From contig JBBRQI010000002.1 in assembly GCA_038226665.1 (NCBI GenBank), positions 1 to 64,000 of the forward strand: DNA of 64,000 bases. Direction: 5' to 3'. The stretch comes from SZAS-103 sp038226665. GTDB taxonomy: Bacteria > Pseudomonadota > Gammaproteobacteria > Xanthomonadales > Xanthomonadaceae. A program made the position numbers and the translations under genes. Positions 35,727 through 43,611 of the stretch are shown here, one piece after another (the first letter of the stretch is position 1; every line of letters starts with the position of its first letter). The notes below the pieces were generated by a model. It worked only from the letters and a program-made list of their open reading frames with translations. It did no database searches and had not been told where the DNA came from.

Positions 35727-36236
35727 CTAGGAGTTTCCCGCAAGGACTCTGGCGAGGGCGTCGCGGATCTCGTCGGCGCGTTCGGGTGCAATCGCCTCTG
35801 CGTCAGCGAAATCCTTCAGTCGGGCGCTCGCGAGCTTGTTCCTGACCAGTGCATCGCGGTCCAGGCAATGCACTTCGACGCCGCCAAGCTGACCGGTGAC
35901 GCTGTTTTTCCAGGCTTCCGCAAATTCCAGTCCGGAAGCGAAATTCAACAGATCGACCCGGTACGGTTCGCGTCCGAGCTGGAGCATGATTTTCTCTTGC
36001 GTCCATGCCTCGGCGGAAGGTGCCAGTTCGGGGAAACCGAACGCGGCAAGTACGACCCCAAGTCGTGTCGCGTTGTCCGCAGTCGGAGCCAGCCACACGT
36101 CGAGATCCTTGGTGTAGCGTTCGTGCCCATGCGCGGCGAGCGCGTAAGCGCCCACCACCACATAGTCAATCCCGGTCGAACCGAACAACGCAAGCAATTC
36201 GCTCCAATCGCGGGGGATGATCGATGCTCCAGCCAT
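35727..36236 (-). CDS. Nucleotidyltransferase-fold protein (DUF6036/AbiEii-like)
   Basis: 169 aa. The N-terminal core TGIDYVVVGAYALAAHGHERYTKDLDVWL is the Pol-beta nucleotidyltransferase pattern (G-x-A... then D-x-D). The rest (RVDLLNFASGLEFAEAW, CLDRDALVRNKLASARLKD) matches small stand-alone DUF6036-type proteins related to AbiEii toxins. It lies on the same strand between sufB and sufC, so the suf transcript would pass through it. A toxin-like role is inference only; no clear antitoxin is present apart from a small upstream frame. Confidence 0.82.
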   Translation of the reverse strand: MAGASIIPRDWSELLALFGSTGIDYVVVGAYALAAHGHERYTKDLDVWLAPTADNATRLGVVLAAFGFPELAPSAEAWTQEKIMLQLGREPYRVDLLNFASGLEFAEAWKNSVTGQLGGVEVHCLDRDALVRNKLASARLKDFADAEAIAPERADEIRDALARVLAGNS

Positions 36237-36378
36237 GATGGTTCGCTCGCAATTGATCCAGGGCCGCAAAGCCCGAAGTGATATCCACGCCACTGCGCGG
36301 AGGACGAGACCTCAAGGCCGACTCTCCGATCGCAATCCTCGCGATGCCGCCGAATCGCACCCGTGGAGTGTCGTTCAC
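36166..36378 (-). CDS. Possible small ORF coupled to the sufB stop
   Basis: A 70-codon frame opens at GTG 36378, overlapping the sufB TGA (GTGA), the same coupling seen elsewhere in the operon, and runs 71 bases into the nucleotidyltransferase gene in another frame. It is Arg-rich and not recognised. It could be a partner of the nucleotidyltransferase, or the degraded 5' part of the inserted segment, or chance. Confidence 0.25.
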   Translation of the reverse strand: MNDTPRVRFGGIARIAIGESALRSRPPRSGVDITSGFAALDQLRANHHGWSIDHPPRLERIACVVRFDRD

Positions 36379-37814
36379 CCTATGGCTCCTTCCAGCGAAA
36401 TCTCCAGCAGCTTCTTCGCCTCCACCGCAAACTCCATCGGCAGCTCGCGGAACACCTGCTTGCAGAATCCGTCCACGATCAGCGACACCGCGTCTTCTTC
36501 GGAGATGCCACGCGTGCGGCAGTAGAACAGCTGGTCGTCGGAAATCTTCGAGGTCGTCGCTTCATGTTCGACAGTCGCGGTCGGGTGCTTGACCTCGATG
36601 TACGGGAAGGTGTGTGCGCCGCATTTCTTGCCGATCAGCAGCGAGTCGCACTGGGTGTAGTTGCGCGCGCCGACGGCGGTCTTCTCCATCTTCACGAGGC
36701 CACGGTAGGTGTTCTGGCCGCGGCCCGCGCTGATGCCCTTGCTGATGATCTTCGACTTCGTGCGTGCGCCGAGGTGGATCATCTTGGTGCCCGTGTCGGC
36801 CTGCTGGCGATGGTGGGTGAGCGCGACCGAATAGAACTCGCCGGTCGAGTCGTCGCCGATCAGCACGCAGCTCGGGTATTTCCAGGTGATCGCCGAACCG
36901 GTCTCGACCTGGGTCCACGAAATCTTGCTGCGCGCGCCGCGGCATTCGCCGCGTTTGGTCACGAAGTTGTAGATGCCGCCGACACCGTTCTCGTCGCCCG
37001 GATACCAGTTCTGCACGGTCGAATACTTGATCTGCGCATCGTCGAGCGCAACGAGCTCCACGACCGCCGCGTGCAACTGGTTCTCGTCGCGCATCGGCGC
37101 GGTGCAGCCTTCGAGGTAGCTGACATGGCCGCGTTCCTCGCAGACGATCAAGGTGCGCTCGAACTGGCCGGTGTCGCGCGCGTTGATGCGGAAGTAGGTC
37201 GACAGTTCCATCGGGCAGCGCACGCCGCGCGGGATGAAGGCGAAGCTCCCATCGGAGAACACAGCCGAGTTTAGCGCGGCGAAATAGTTGTCGCCCGGCG
37301 GCACCACGCTGCCAAGATATTTGCGCACGAGGTCGGGATGTTCGCGGACCGCTTCGGAGAACGAGCAGAAGAGCACGCCTTTCTCGGCGAGCTCTTTTCT
37401 AAAGGTCGTGCCAACCGAGACCGAATCGAACACGACATCCACCGCGACGCCTGCGAGCCGTGCGCGTTCGTGCAGCGGTACGCCGAGCTTCTCGTAGGTT
37501 TCGAGCAGCTTGGGATCTACTTCGTCGAGCGATGCGTACTGTTTCTTCGGCGCGGCGTAATAGCTGATCGCCTGGAAGTCGATCGGCGCGATGTCGAGCT
37601 TGGCCCAGTGCGGCGGCGTCATCGTGAGCCAATGCCGGTAGGCCTTGAGTCGCCATTCGGTCAACCATTCCGGTTCGTCCTTGCGCGCCGAGATCGCGCG
37701 CACCACGTCCTCGCTCAGGCCCGGCGGCAGCGTGTCCGACGCGATGTCGGTCACGAAGCCGGCGGTGTAGCGCCGATCGAGTTGGCGTTCGATTTCCTTG
37801 CGTTCGGTGGCCAT
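36375..37814 (-). CDS. sufB: Fe-S cluster assembly protein SufB
   Basis: 479-aa scaffold of the SUF system on which clusters are built. Conserved: PPGDNYFAALNSAVFSDGSF (in part), RGVRCPMELSTYFRIN, EGCTAPMRDENQLHAAVVEL and NFVTKRGECRG with the catalytic-region Cys, and GRGQNTYRGLVKM. Length and domains are complete. ATG 37814 follows the regulator gene by only a few bases. Confidence 0.97.
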   Translation of the reverse strand: MATERKEIERQLDRRYTAGFVTDIASDTLPPGLSEDVVRAISARKDEPEWLTEWRLKAYRHWLTMTPPHWAKLDIAPIDFQAISYYAAPKKQYASLDEVDPKLLETYEKLGVPLHERARLAGVAVDVVFDSVSVGTTFRKELAEKGVLFCSFSEAVREHPDLVRKYLGSVVPPGDNYFAALNSAVFSDGSFAFIPRGVRCPMELSTYFRINARDTGQFERTLIVCEERGHVSYLEGCTAPMRDENQLHAAVVELVALDDAQIKYSTVQNWYPGDENGVGGIYNFVTKRGECRGARSKISWTQVETGSAITWKYPSCVLIGDDSTGEFYSVALTHHRQQADTGTKMIHLGARTKSKIISKGISAGRGQNTYRGLVKMEKTAVGARNYTQCDSLLIGKKCGAHTFPYIEVKHPTATVEHEATTSKISDDQLFYCRTRGISEEDAVSLIVDGFCKQVFRELPMEFAVEAKKLLEISLEGAIG

Positions 37815-37821
37815 GTTTTTC

Positions 37822-38277
37822 TCAGCCCGTCGCAAGATGCAATGGAATGGATTTGCGTGGACGCGGCATGCGCGCTGCCGGAGCGAGCATCTGCGCGAGC
37901 GTGACTTCGCGCAATGCGTCGGCGACGACGTCATTGATGCGCCGCCAGTTCGCGCGCACGCCGCAATGGTCCTGGATGCCGCAGGCGCTGTCGTGCAGGC
38001 TGCATTCGGTCATGCCGAGCGGGCCTTCGATCGCCTCGACGATCGCGATCAGGCTGATCGTCTCGGCCGGGCGTGCGAGGCGGTAGCCGCCCGCGCTGCC
38101 GCGAAAGCTCGCGACAAGTCTCGCCTGCGCGAGCGACTTGAGCAGCTTGCTCACGGTCGGCGCTTCCAGGTGCGCGCGTTCGGCGAGCTCGGCCGCGCTG
38201 TGCACGCGTTCGGGTGCGCTGGCCAGCACGGTCAGCACGAGGCTGGCGTAGTCGGTGAGTTTGGTGACGCGGAGCAT
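37822..38277 (-). CDS. Rrf2 family iron-sulfur regulator of the suf operon
   Basis: 151-aa IscR/SufR-like transcription factor. The N-terminal winged HTH (about 1-70: KLTDYASLVLTVLA, HLEAPTVSKLLKSLAQARLV, GGYRLARP) is followed by three cysteines, Cys92-x6-Cys99-x5-Cys105, the typical [2Fe-2S] ligand set. It probably represses its own operon when clusters are plentiful. It is the first gene of the suf operon, with a good promoter 43-71 bases upstream. Confidence 0.92.
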   Translation of the reverse strand: MLRVTKLTDYASLVLTVLASAPERVHSAAELAERAHLEAPTVSKLLKSLAQARLVASFRGSAGGYRLARPAETISLIAIVEAIEGPLGMTECSLHDSACGIQDHCGVRANWRRINDVVADALREVTLAQMLAPAARMPRPRKSIPLHLATG

Positions 38278-38319
38278 GGCGGCGGCCGGTCGGGCGGGGG
38301 TGCTTGAATCAGTACCGAT

Positions 38320-38348
38320 ATTGTACGCTTTCGATCGATCCGTCTCAA
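38320..38348 (-). promoter_or_regulatory. Sigma-70 promoter of the suf operon
   Basis: On the minus strand TTGAGA (38348-38343), a 17-base spacer and TACAAT (38325-38320) form a near-consensus promoter 43-71 bases before the Rrf2-regulator start. It lies in the 156-base divergent region shared with the SET-domain gene. Regulator binding around it is expected but no operator is assigned. Confidence 0.7.
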
Positions 38349-38433
38349 CGCACTGCACCGCTGCCTGCAAAGATGGTCGCGCCAAACCGATCCGATCGGC
38401 GACAATGGCCGATCGTCTCCGCATGGAACCGTT

Positions 38434-38922
38434 ATGCCCTTGAAGATCGCTGCCCGCCGTTCCTCCATCCATGGCAATGGTGTGTTCGCCATCGCGCCAA
38501 TCGGCAAAGGCGAGCGCATCGTCCAATACAAGGGCCAGTTGCGCAGCCATGCGGCCGTGGATGACGAGCACGCCGATCAGGGCGAGACCGGCCACACCTT
38601 CCTGTTCACCCTCAACGACGATTTCGTGATCGATGCCAACCACAGCGGCAACATCGCGCGCTGGATCAATCACAGCTGCAAGCCGAATTGCGAAGCGTTG
38701 ATGGACGAACACGAAGGCGATGACCGCCGCAAGGATCGCGTCTTCATCGAGGCGATCCGCGCGATCAAGCCGGGCGAGGAGTTGACCTACAACTACGGCA
38801 TCGTGCTGTCCACGCCGCATACGGCAAAGGAAAAGAAGCTCTGGGCCTGCCGCTGCGGCGCGAAGAATTGCACCGGAACGATGCTGCAGCCCAAACGCAG
38901 GCGTCAGGGAACCAAAAAATGA
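38434..38922 (+). CDS. SET domain protein, putative lysine methyltransferase
   Basis: 162 aa, almost entirely a SET domain: IHGNGVFAIAPIGKGERIVQY at the N-terminus, the cofactor motif NHSCKPNCE (79-87), ELTYNYG (116-122), and a post-SET-like Cys set (Cys139, Cys141, Cys146: CRCGAKNC) suited to zinc binding with the NHSC cysteine. SET proteins transfer methyl from SAM to protein lysines; bacterial copies are usually of eukaryotic type, with unknown targets. A basic tail (KRRRQGTKK) ends it. The start is ATG 38434. Confidence 0.9.
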   Translation: MPLKIAARRSSIHGNGVFAIAPIGKGERIVQYKGQLRSHAAVDDEHADQGETGHTFLFTLNDDFVIDANHSGNIARWINHSCKPNCEALMDEHEGDDRRKDRVFIEAIRAIKPGEELTYNYGIVLSTPHTAKEKKLWACRCGAKNCTGTMLQPKRRRQGTKK

Positions 38923-39049
38923 TTCCTGCTGTCATTCCCGTGCGAGCGCGAACAACAAACTGATTGGCCACAGCCATGACTTCCGGCATTCACGCGCGCG
39001 CCTGAGTCCACATAGGCTGTCGCATCCTTTGCCGACTGCGGATTCGCAC

Positions 39050-41290
39050 ATGCGCGCCTTGTTGTTGCCGCTGTTGCTCGTGTCCGCCAATGCGGTGCTT
39101 GCGAATGCCGGCGCCGTGCAGGTCGATGGCCATATCGATCCTGCGGAATGGGCAGGCGCGCAGCACATCACCGACTTCCGTCTGACCCAGCCATTGTCGC
39201 GCGCGGCGTCGCCGTATCCGACTGAAGCCTGGATCATGGCGACTCCGGAAGGCCTTGCGGTCGCCTTCCACAGCACCCAGCCGGCGAACATCCCGCGCAC
39301 CCACCAGAGCGCGCCGCGCGATGCTGGCGGCCCCTACGACCGCGTCAACCTCTACGTCGACTTCGACGGCGACGGCCATGTCGGCTACAACTTCATGGTG
39401 ATGCTGTCCGACAGCATCCAGGACGAGACCATCACCAACGAGAACCAGTTCAACACCGACTGGGACGGCAACTGGAAGCACGCCGTCTCCGAGGACGCGG
39501 AAGGCTGGTCGGCGGAAATGCTGATTCCCTGGTACATCGCGCCGATGAAGAAAGGGCACGACGGCAAACGCACGATCGGCATCCAGCTCGATCGCGTGGT
39601 AGGCAGCACCGGCGAGCGCGTGGGCTGGCCGGCGATCTTCGGCAGCGAGACGCGCTTTCTTTCCGCGTTTACCAAGGTCGACGTGGCCGACTACAGCCAG
39701 GCGTTGCTCGCGGTCACGCCTTTCGTGAGTACCGTTTACGACAACATCAGCCACAAGGCGCACATCGACACCGGCGCGGACATTTTCTGGAAGCCCAGCG
39801 GCAGCTTCCAGCTCAGCGCGACGCTCAATCCGGACTTCGGCCAGGTCGAGAGCGACCAGCTCGTCGTCAATTTCAGTGCGGTCGAAACCTTTTTCAGCGA
39901 CAAGCGGCCGTTCTTCACCGAGAACCAGAGTTTTTTCGACGTACCGTTCGGCGGTCTCAACAACTCCAACCGGCTGATTTACACACGGCGCGTCGGCGGC
40001 ACGACCGACGACGGTTCCGGCGCGGGCGACGTGACCGCCGCGGTCAAGGCCAACGGCAGCCTCGGCGGCTTCAACTACGGCGTGTTCACGGCCAGCGAGG
40101 CGGATCGCATCGGACGCGATTTCGAGGCGGCGCGGGTCACCCGCGATTTCGACACCCAGGGCTTCGGCGCAATGGTGACGAACGTCGATCACCCCTTCCT
40201 CGACCGCACCGCGACCGTCTACGAGTTCGACCACCACTGGAAGCCGAACCCGCAGTGGAACGTGCGCACGGTGATCGTGGGTTCGGCGGTCGACCAGGCC
40301 GGCACGCACACCGACGACAGCGGTATGCAGACGCAGATCGATTACGACATGGGCAAGGGCTGGCGCCAGCAGCTTTACGCCGAACACCTGGGACGCAACC
40401 TGCAGCTGGACGATTTCGGCTACCTCCAGCGCAACAACTACAACTATGCACGCTACGACCTCGCCAAGCGTTTCACCGATCTGCCGAAGGATTCGATGTA
40501 CAACTCTCACGACTGGCACGTGGCGGTGTCGCGCCGGGTCAACGACGACGGTCTGAAGATCGCGGACGCATGGACCTTCAACCGCTCCAGCGACACCCGC
40601 AAGGGCGGCAACGAATTCTGGGAGCTTACCGGCCTGACCGCCGGCTACGATGACCTGATCACCCGCGGCAACGGAGCGGTGAAGGTGCCGGCGAGGCTCT
40701 TCGCGTATTACGAACAGTTTTTGCCGCGAAAAGGCCACTGGTCGTTCTACGGCAACCTGAACTATAACGAGGACGGCTTGCTCGGCCCGGCGCACGGCGC
40801 GTTGTCGTTCGATTTGCAGCCGACCTATTTCGTCAACGACAGGCTGAGCTTCTACGGCGAATTGTTCGCCCAGCACGATCCGGACTTGCTGATCTGGCAA
40901 AGCGGCAATCTGCTCGGCAGCTTCCGCGCCGATCAGCTCCAGCTCAACGGCGGCATGCAGTGGCAGATCAGTTCAAAGCAGGAATTGCGGATCAAGCTGG
41001 AAACCATTGCGCTCAATGCGCGCATGCTGCAGGCATGGCGGGTGGCGCCGGACGGAACGCCCGTCGCCAGCAACGATGCGGTGTCGGATTTCAGCTTGCG
41101 CAACCTCGGTTTTCAGATCCGCTATCGCTACGAACTCGCGCCGTTGTCGGACATCTACGTCGCCTATGTGCGCGGCGGATTCGGTTTCGACGAGTTCTCG
41201 CAGGGCGTGGGCGGCTTGCTTGGCGATGCGTTCAGCCTTCGCGATACCGAGCAGTTCCTGGTCAAATTGAGCTATCGCTTCGACATCTGA
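39050..41290 (+). CDS. DUF5916 domain envelope protein
   Basis: 746 aa from ATG 39050 (an ATG at 39029 is also in frame). Signal peptide MRALLLPLLLVSANAVLANA, then a CBM9-like beta-sandwich (about 25-220; GHIDPAEWAGA, LYVDFDGDGHVGYNF). The large DUF5916 region follows, with LNPDFGQVESDQLVVNFSAV and FFSDKRPFFTENQSFFD, and a C-terminus rich in alternating aromatic strands ending YRFDI, like an outer-membrane barrel. Probably an outer-membrane protein; function unknown. Confidence 0.85.
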   Translation: MRALLLPLLLVSANAVLANAGAVQVDGHIDPAEWAGAQHITDFRLTQPLSRAASPYPTEAWIMATPEGLAVAFHSTQPANIPRTHQSAPRDAGGPYDRVNLYVDFDGDGHVGYNFMVMLSDSIQDETITNENQFNTDWDGNWKHAVSEDAEGWSAEMLIPWYIAPMKKGHDGKRTIGIQLDRVVGSTGERVGWPAIFGSETRFLSAFTKVDVADYSQALLAVTPFVSTVYDNISHKAHIDTGADIFWKPSGSFQLSATLNPDFGQVESDQLVVNFSAVETFFSDKRPFFTENQSFFDVPFGGLNNSNRLIYTRRVGGTTDDGSGAGDVTAAVKANGSLGGFNYGVFTASEADRIGRDFEAARVTRDFDTQGFGAMVTNVDHPFLDRTATVYEFDHHWKPNPQWNVRTVIVGSAVDQAGTHTDDSGMQTQIDYDMGKGWRQQLYAEHLGRNLQLDDFGYLQRNNYNYARYDLAKRFTDLPKDSMYNSHDWHVAVSRRVNDDGLKIADAWTFNRSSDTRKGGNEFWELTGLTAGYDDLITRGNGAVKVPARLFAYYEQFLPRKGHWSFYGNLNYNEDGLLGPAHGALSFDLQPTYFVNDRLSFYGELFAQHDPDLLIWQSGNLLGSFRADQLQLNGGMQWQISSKQELRIKLETIALNARMLQAWRVAPDGTPVASNDAVSDFSLRNLGFQIRYRYELAPLSDIYVAYVRGGFGFDEFSQGVGGLLGDAFSLRDTEQFLVKLSYRFDI

Positions 41291-41313
41291 GGCAGCCGCC
41301 GCGCGAAGGCGCG

Positions 41314-41646
41314 TCAGCGCCCCGGTTCGATCGTCGCCCTGCCGTCCTTGACCAGCACCCGGTCGCCCGGCGCGAGTTGCCCGAACGATTCGCCGTTGAC
41401 GTACAGCAGACCGTTCTTGATCACGACCGTCGAGCCCTTGCACGGCGTCCAGCTATCGCCGTCGACAGTCGACTGCACCTTCGGAAGCTGGTTTGTGCGG
41501 CAATTCATCACCACGACCTGGTGCTGATCGATGGCGGCCTCGACGCGACCTAGCAGCGGGTTGTTCTGCGCGCTACATGCACAAAGGACAGTGCAGACAC
41601 CGACTGCCGCCGCGATGGATCTGCTCTTGCTCGCGATTGATTCCAT
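41314..41646 (-). CDS. Small hypothetical lipoprotein
   Basis: 110 aa from ATG 41646, with GGAGGG well placed upstream. The signal peptide ends in a lipobox-like VLCAC. The mature part has two cysteines (VMNCRTNQ, WTPCKGS) and a small beta-rich tail (GLLYVNGESFGQLAPGDRVLV) that resembles an SH3/PilP-like fold only loosely. Not recognised. First of a set of three or four small envelope genes on this strand. Confidence 0.68.
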   Translation of the reverse strand: MESIASKSRSIAAAVGVCTVLCACSAQNNPLLGRVEAAIDQHQVVVMNCRTNQLPKVQSTVDGDSWTPCKGSTVVIKNGLLYVNGESFGQLAPGDRVLVKDGRATIEPGR

Positions 41647-41742
41647 GACACCCTCCATCGGGATGCGCAGCTTGCGCCTGGCCGATCCATGATTGCAACG
41701 GGCGCGCGGCTCGCAGTGCATGTTGTTTACTGATCGTCTTGC

Positions 41743-42588
41743 TTACTGATCGTCTTGGCCCGGAAAATTCAGGCTGATTTCGGCGACGCTGACTTTCATC
41801 TTCGCCAGTTGCGGATGGTCGCTGCGGAAGCTGCCATCGCCGATCGGCAATTTCGATTGCGGCACGCCCTTGGGCTGATCTGCATGCGCGAGCGATACGC
41901 GCAGGAACGCGCCGCTTTTCGTGGGCGCAAGCTTGCCGCCAAGCCAGTCGGTGACCACGCCGCCGTAATCCCAGTCGAAACCGGAAAACTTGAAGGGCCC
42001 GCCGTTGAGTTGGATGAGTTCGGTCAGCGGCGTGCCGATGCGGATGCCTTGCACACCGTGCCATTGCGACTTTTCATCCATGACGCGAACCATGCTCAGC
42101 CTGGTCAGCGTTTTCTCGTCCTGGAAATAGACGTAGGCGCGGCGACCTGGATCGCCCGGGAACAGGATGACTCCATGCGCGGTGTCGCCTTCGCCGCCCG
42201 GCACGTCGCCTTCCTTGACATTGGCCGCGCCATAAATGCGGCGCAATCCGTCGGGTTCGGTGTCGGCGGTGAACGGGCCGGGCAGTGCATACGGATCCTT
42301 CAGCAGCGCCGGGTCGGGATCGGCATCGTGGGCTACGCCCGCAAGCGACGCCGACGCTCCCATGTCATTCGCGCCTGAGGAAACAGGATCCGTCCCAGGC
42401 GACGCCGGGACATCGGACGCAGGCGGCACGATGGGCGCTGTAGTCGCGCTGGATGCCATCGTGCTGGACGCAGGCGCATTCGACGATGTACTCGCCTTGG
42501 TCGCGGCATCGGGAACGGGTCCGCAGCCGGCGAGCATGCAACCGGCAGCGATGAGCGCTACGCCGCGCACCGCAAATCGATCCGTCAT
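41743..42588 (-). CDS. Hypothetical lipoprotein
   Basis: 281 aa with lipobox MLAGC (Cys22), a Ser/Ala/Pro-rich linker (about 25-85), and a globular C-terminal domain of about 190 residues (GLRRIYGAANVKEGDVPGGEG..., VYFQDEKTLTRLSMVRV, GIRIGTPLTELIQLNGGPFKFSGFDWDYGG in pieces). I do not recognise a family. The start directly abuts the stop of the upstream membrane protein gene, so they are probably cotranscribed. Confidence 0.75.
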   Translation of the reverse strand: MTDRFAVRGVALIAAGCMLAGCGPVPDAATKASTSSNAPASSTMASSATTAPIVPPASDVPASPGTDPVSSGANDMGASASLAGVAHDADPDPALLKDPYALPGPFTADTEPDGLRRIYGAANVKEGDVPGGEGDTAHGVILFPGDPGRRAYVYFQDEKTLTRLSMVRVMDEKSQWHGVQGIRIGTPLTELIQLNGGPFKFSGFDWDYGGVVTDWLGGKLAPTKSGAFLRVSLAHADQPKGVPQSKLPIGDGSFRSDHPQLAKMKVSVAEISLNFPGQDDQ

Positions 42589-43008
42589 TCAGTTCACCTT
42601 CGGCGACGGATTGAGCATGGCCACGAGGACGCCGAGCAGCAGCATCTCGATCAGCGAGAAACTTTCCTGCTTCACGACGAGCATGCCGGGCAGCGGCTCG
42701 ACGGCATAATAGATCAGGAACATCGGAACGACGCTGACAAGCGCGATCGCAAACCCGCAACGCAGGCCTTGGCCGATCGCGGACTTCGCCGGTGTATAGC
42801 CCTGCCGGTAGATCCAGGTGAAGCCGAAGCCGATCGCGGCATCGGCGAGCAGCATCCACGGCATGAAGTGGGCCGAATCCTCCGGCGTGCGCATGACCGC
42901 GCCCAGCGCTGTGTAATCGGCGTTGAGCAGCACGCCGTGCACGACGAAGCCGAGCAGCGCCGCCGCGATCGTCATTGCCACTCCGGAAATCCAGAAGCGC
43001 TTGTCCAT
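42589..43008 (-). CDS. Hypothetical membrane protein
   Basis: 139 aa, four hydrophobic helices (about 7-28, 48-66, 80-104, 117-134). ATG 43008 follows a GGGGGAA ribosome site. Resembles small uncharacterised inner-membrane proteins that start with a conserved TM helix and an HFMPWMLLADAAIGF segment; function unknown. The next gene downstream is the lipoprotein at 41743-42588, with no gap. Confidence 0.75.
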   Translation of the reverse strand: MDKRFWISGVAMTIAAALLGFVVHGVLLNADYTALGAVMRTPEDSAHFMPWMLLADAAIGFGFTWIYRQGYTPAKSAIGQGLRCGFAIALVSVVPMFLIYYAVEPLPGMLVVKQESFSLIEMLLLGVLVAMLNPSPKVN

Positions 43009-43061
43009 ACGCCGTTCCCCCGTCTGGTTTCCTGCCACCCTACCACTGGCGAGCGTAGCGG

Positions 43062-43505
43062 TCAGCAGTTCTCGTAGATCGACTCGCCGTTCGCGCCAAC
43101 GCGCTTGCAGGCTTTCGCATCGATGAGGAGCGGCGCGGAGAATTGCGAAGCGCGGTACAGTCGCTCGGCTCGCGCGTTGCTTTCGGCTTGCTCGGCCTTT
43201 TGCGCGGCCGCGAACCCCTTGTTCGATATCTCGTGCACAACGACGTGTTCCTTAGGGGGCCGTCGCACGGAAGCGATTGTTTTTTCCTTGCGGGCCTTGC
43301 GGGCCTTGCGCGCCGCATGTGTCAGGGCACGAGCGTGGCGGCTGGTGCTCGTCGAATTCGAGGTAGGCGACTGTAAATCCGATGCCTTGCTGGACACGAC
43401 GACCGTAGCCGGCGCGATGCCGGCACGCACCGCAGCCGGCGCGCCGGCGATGGCCAGCGTGCAGGATGCGACGCAAGCGAACATGGAAAGAAGGAAGCGA
43501 TGCAT
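43062..43505 (-). CDS. Hypothetical secreted protein
   Basis: 147 aa from ATG 43505: signal peptide MHRFLLSMFACVASCTLAIAG, a basic low-complexity middle (RHARALTHAARKARKARKEK), a possible coiled helix (AAQKAEQAESNARAERLYR) and a C-terminal ending CKRVGANGESIYENC with two cysteines. The last segment looks conserved by design, but the family is unknown. Confidence 0.6.
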   Translation of the reverse strand: MHRFLLSMFACVASCTLAIAGAPAAVRAGIAPATVVVSSKASDLQSPTSNSTSTSRHARALTHAARKARKARKEKTIASVRRPPKEHVVVHEISNKGFAAAQKAEQAESNARAERLYRASQFSAPLLIDAKACKRVGANGESIYENC

Positions 43506-43611
43506 GAGCCGTCCTGTGTTGTGAACCATGGAAGCAGTATCGTGCGTTCCCGATTCCAGGCCCATCGGACGACCCAGCGATGTGGGGTCGGAGAATTCCT
43601 ACAGCAGCGCC

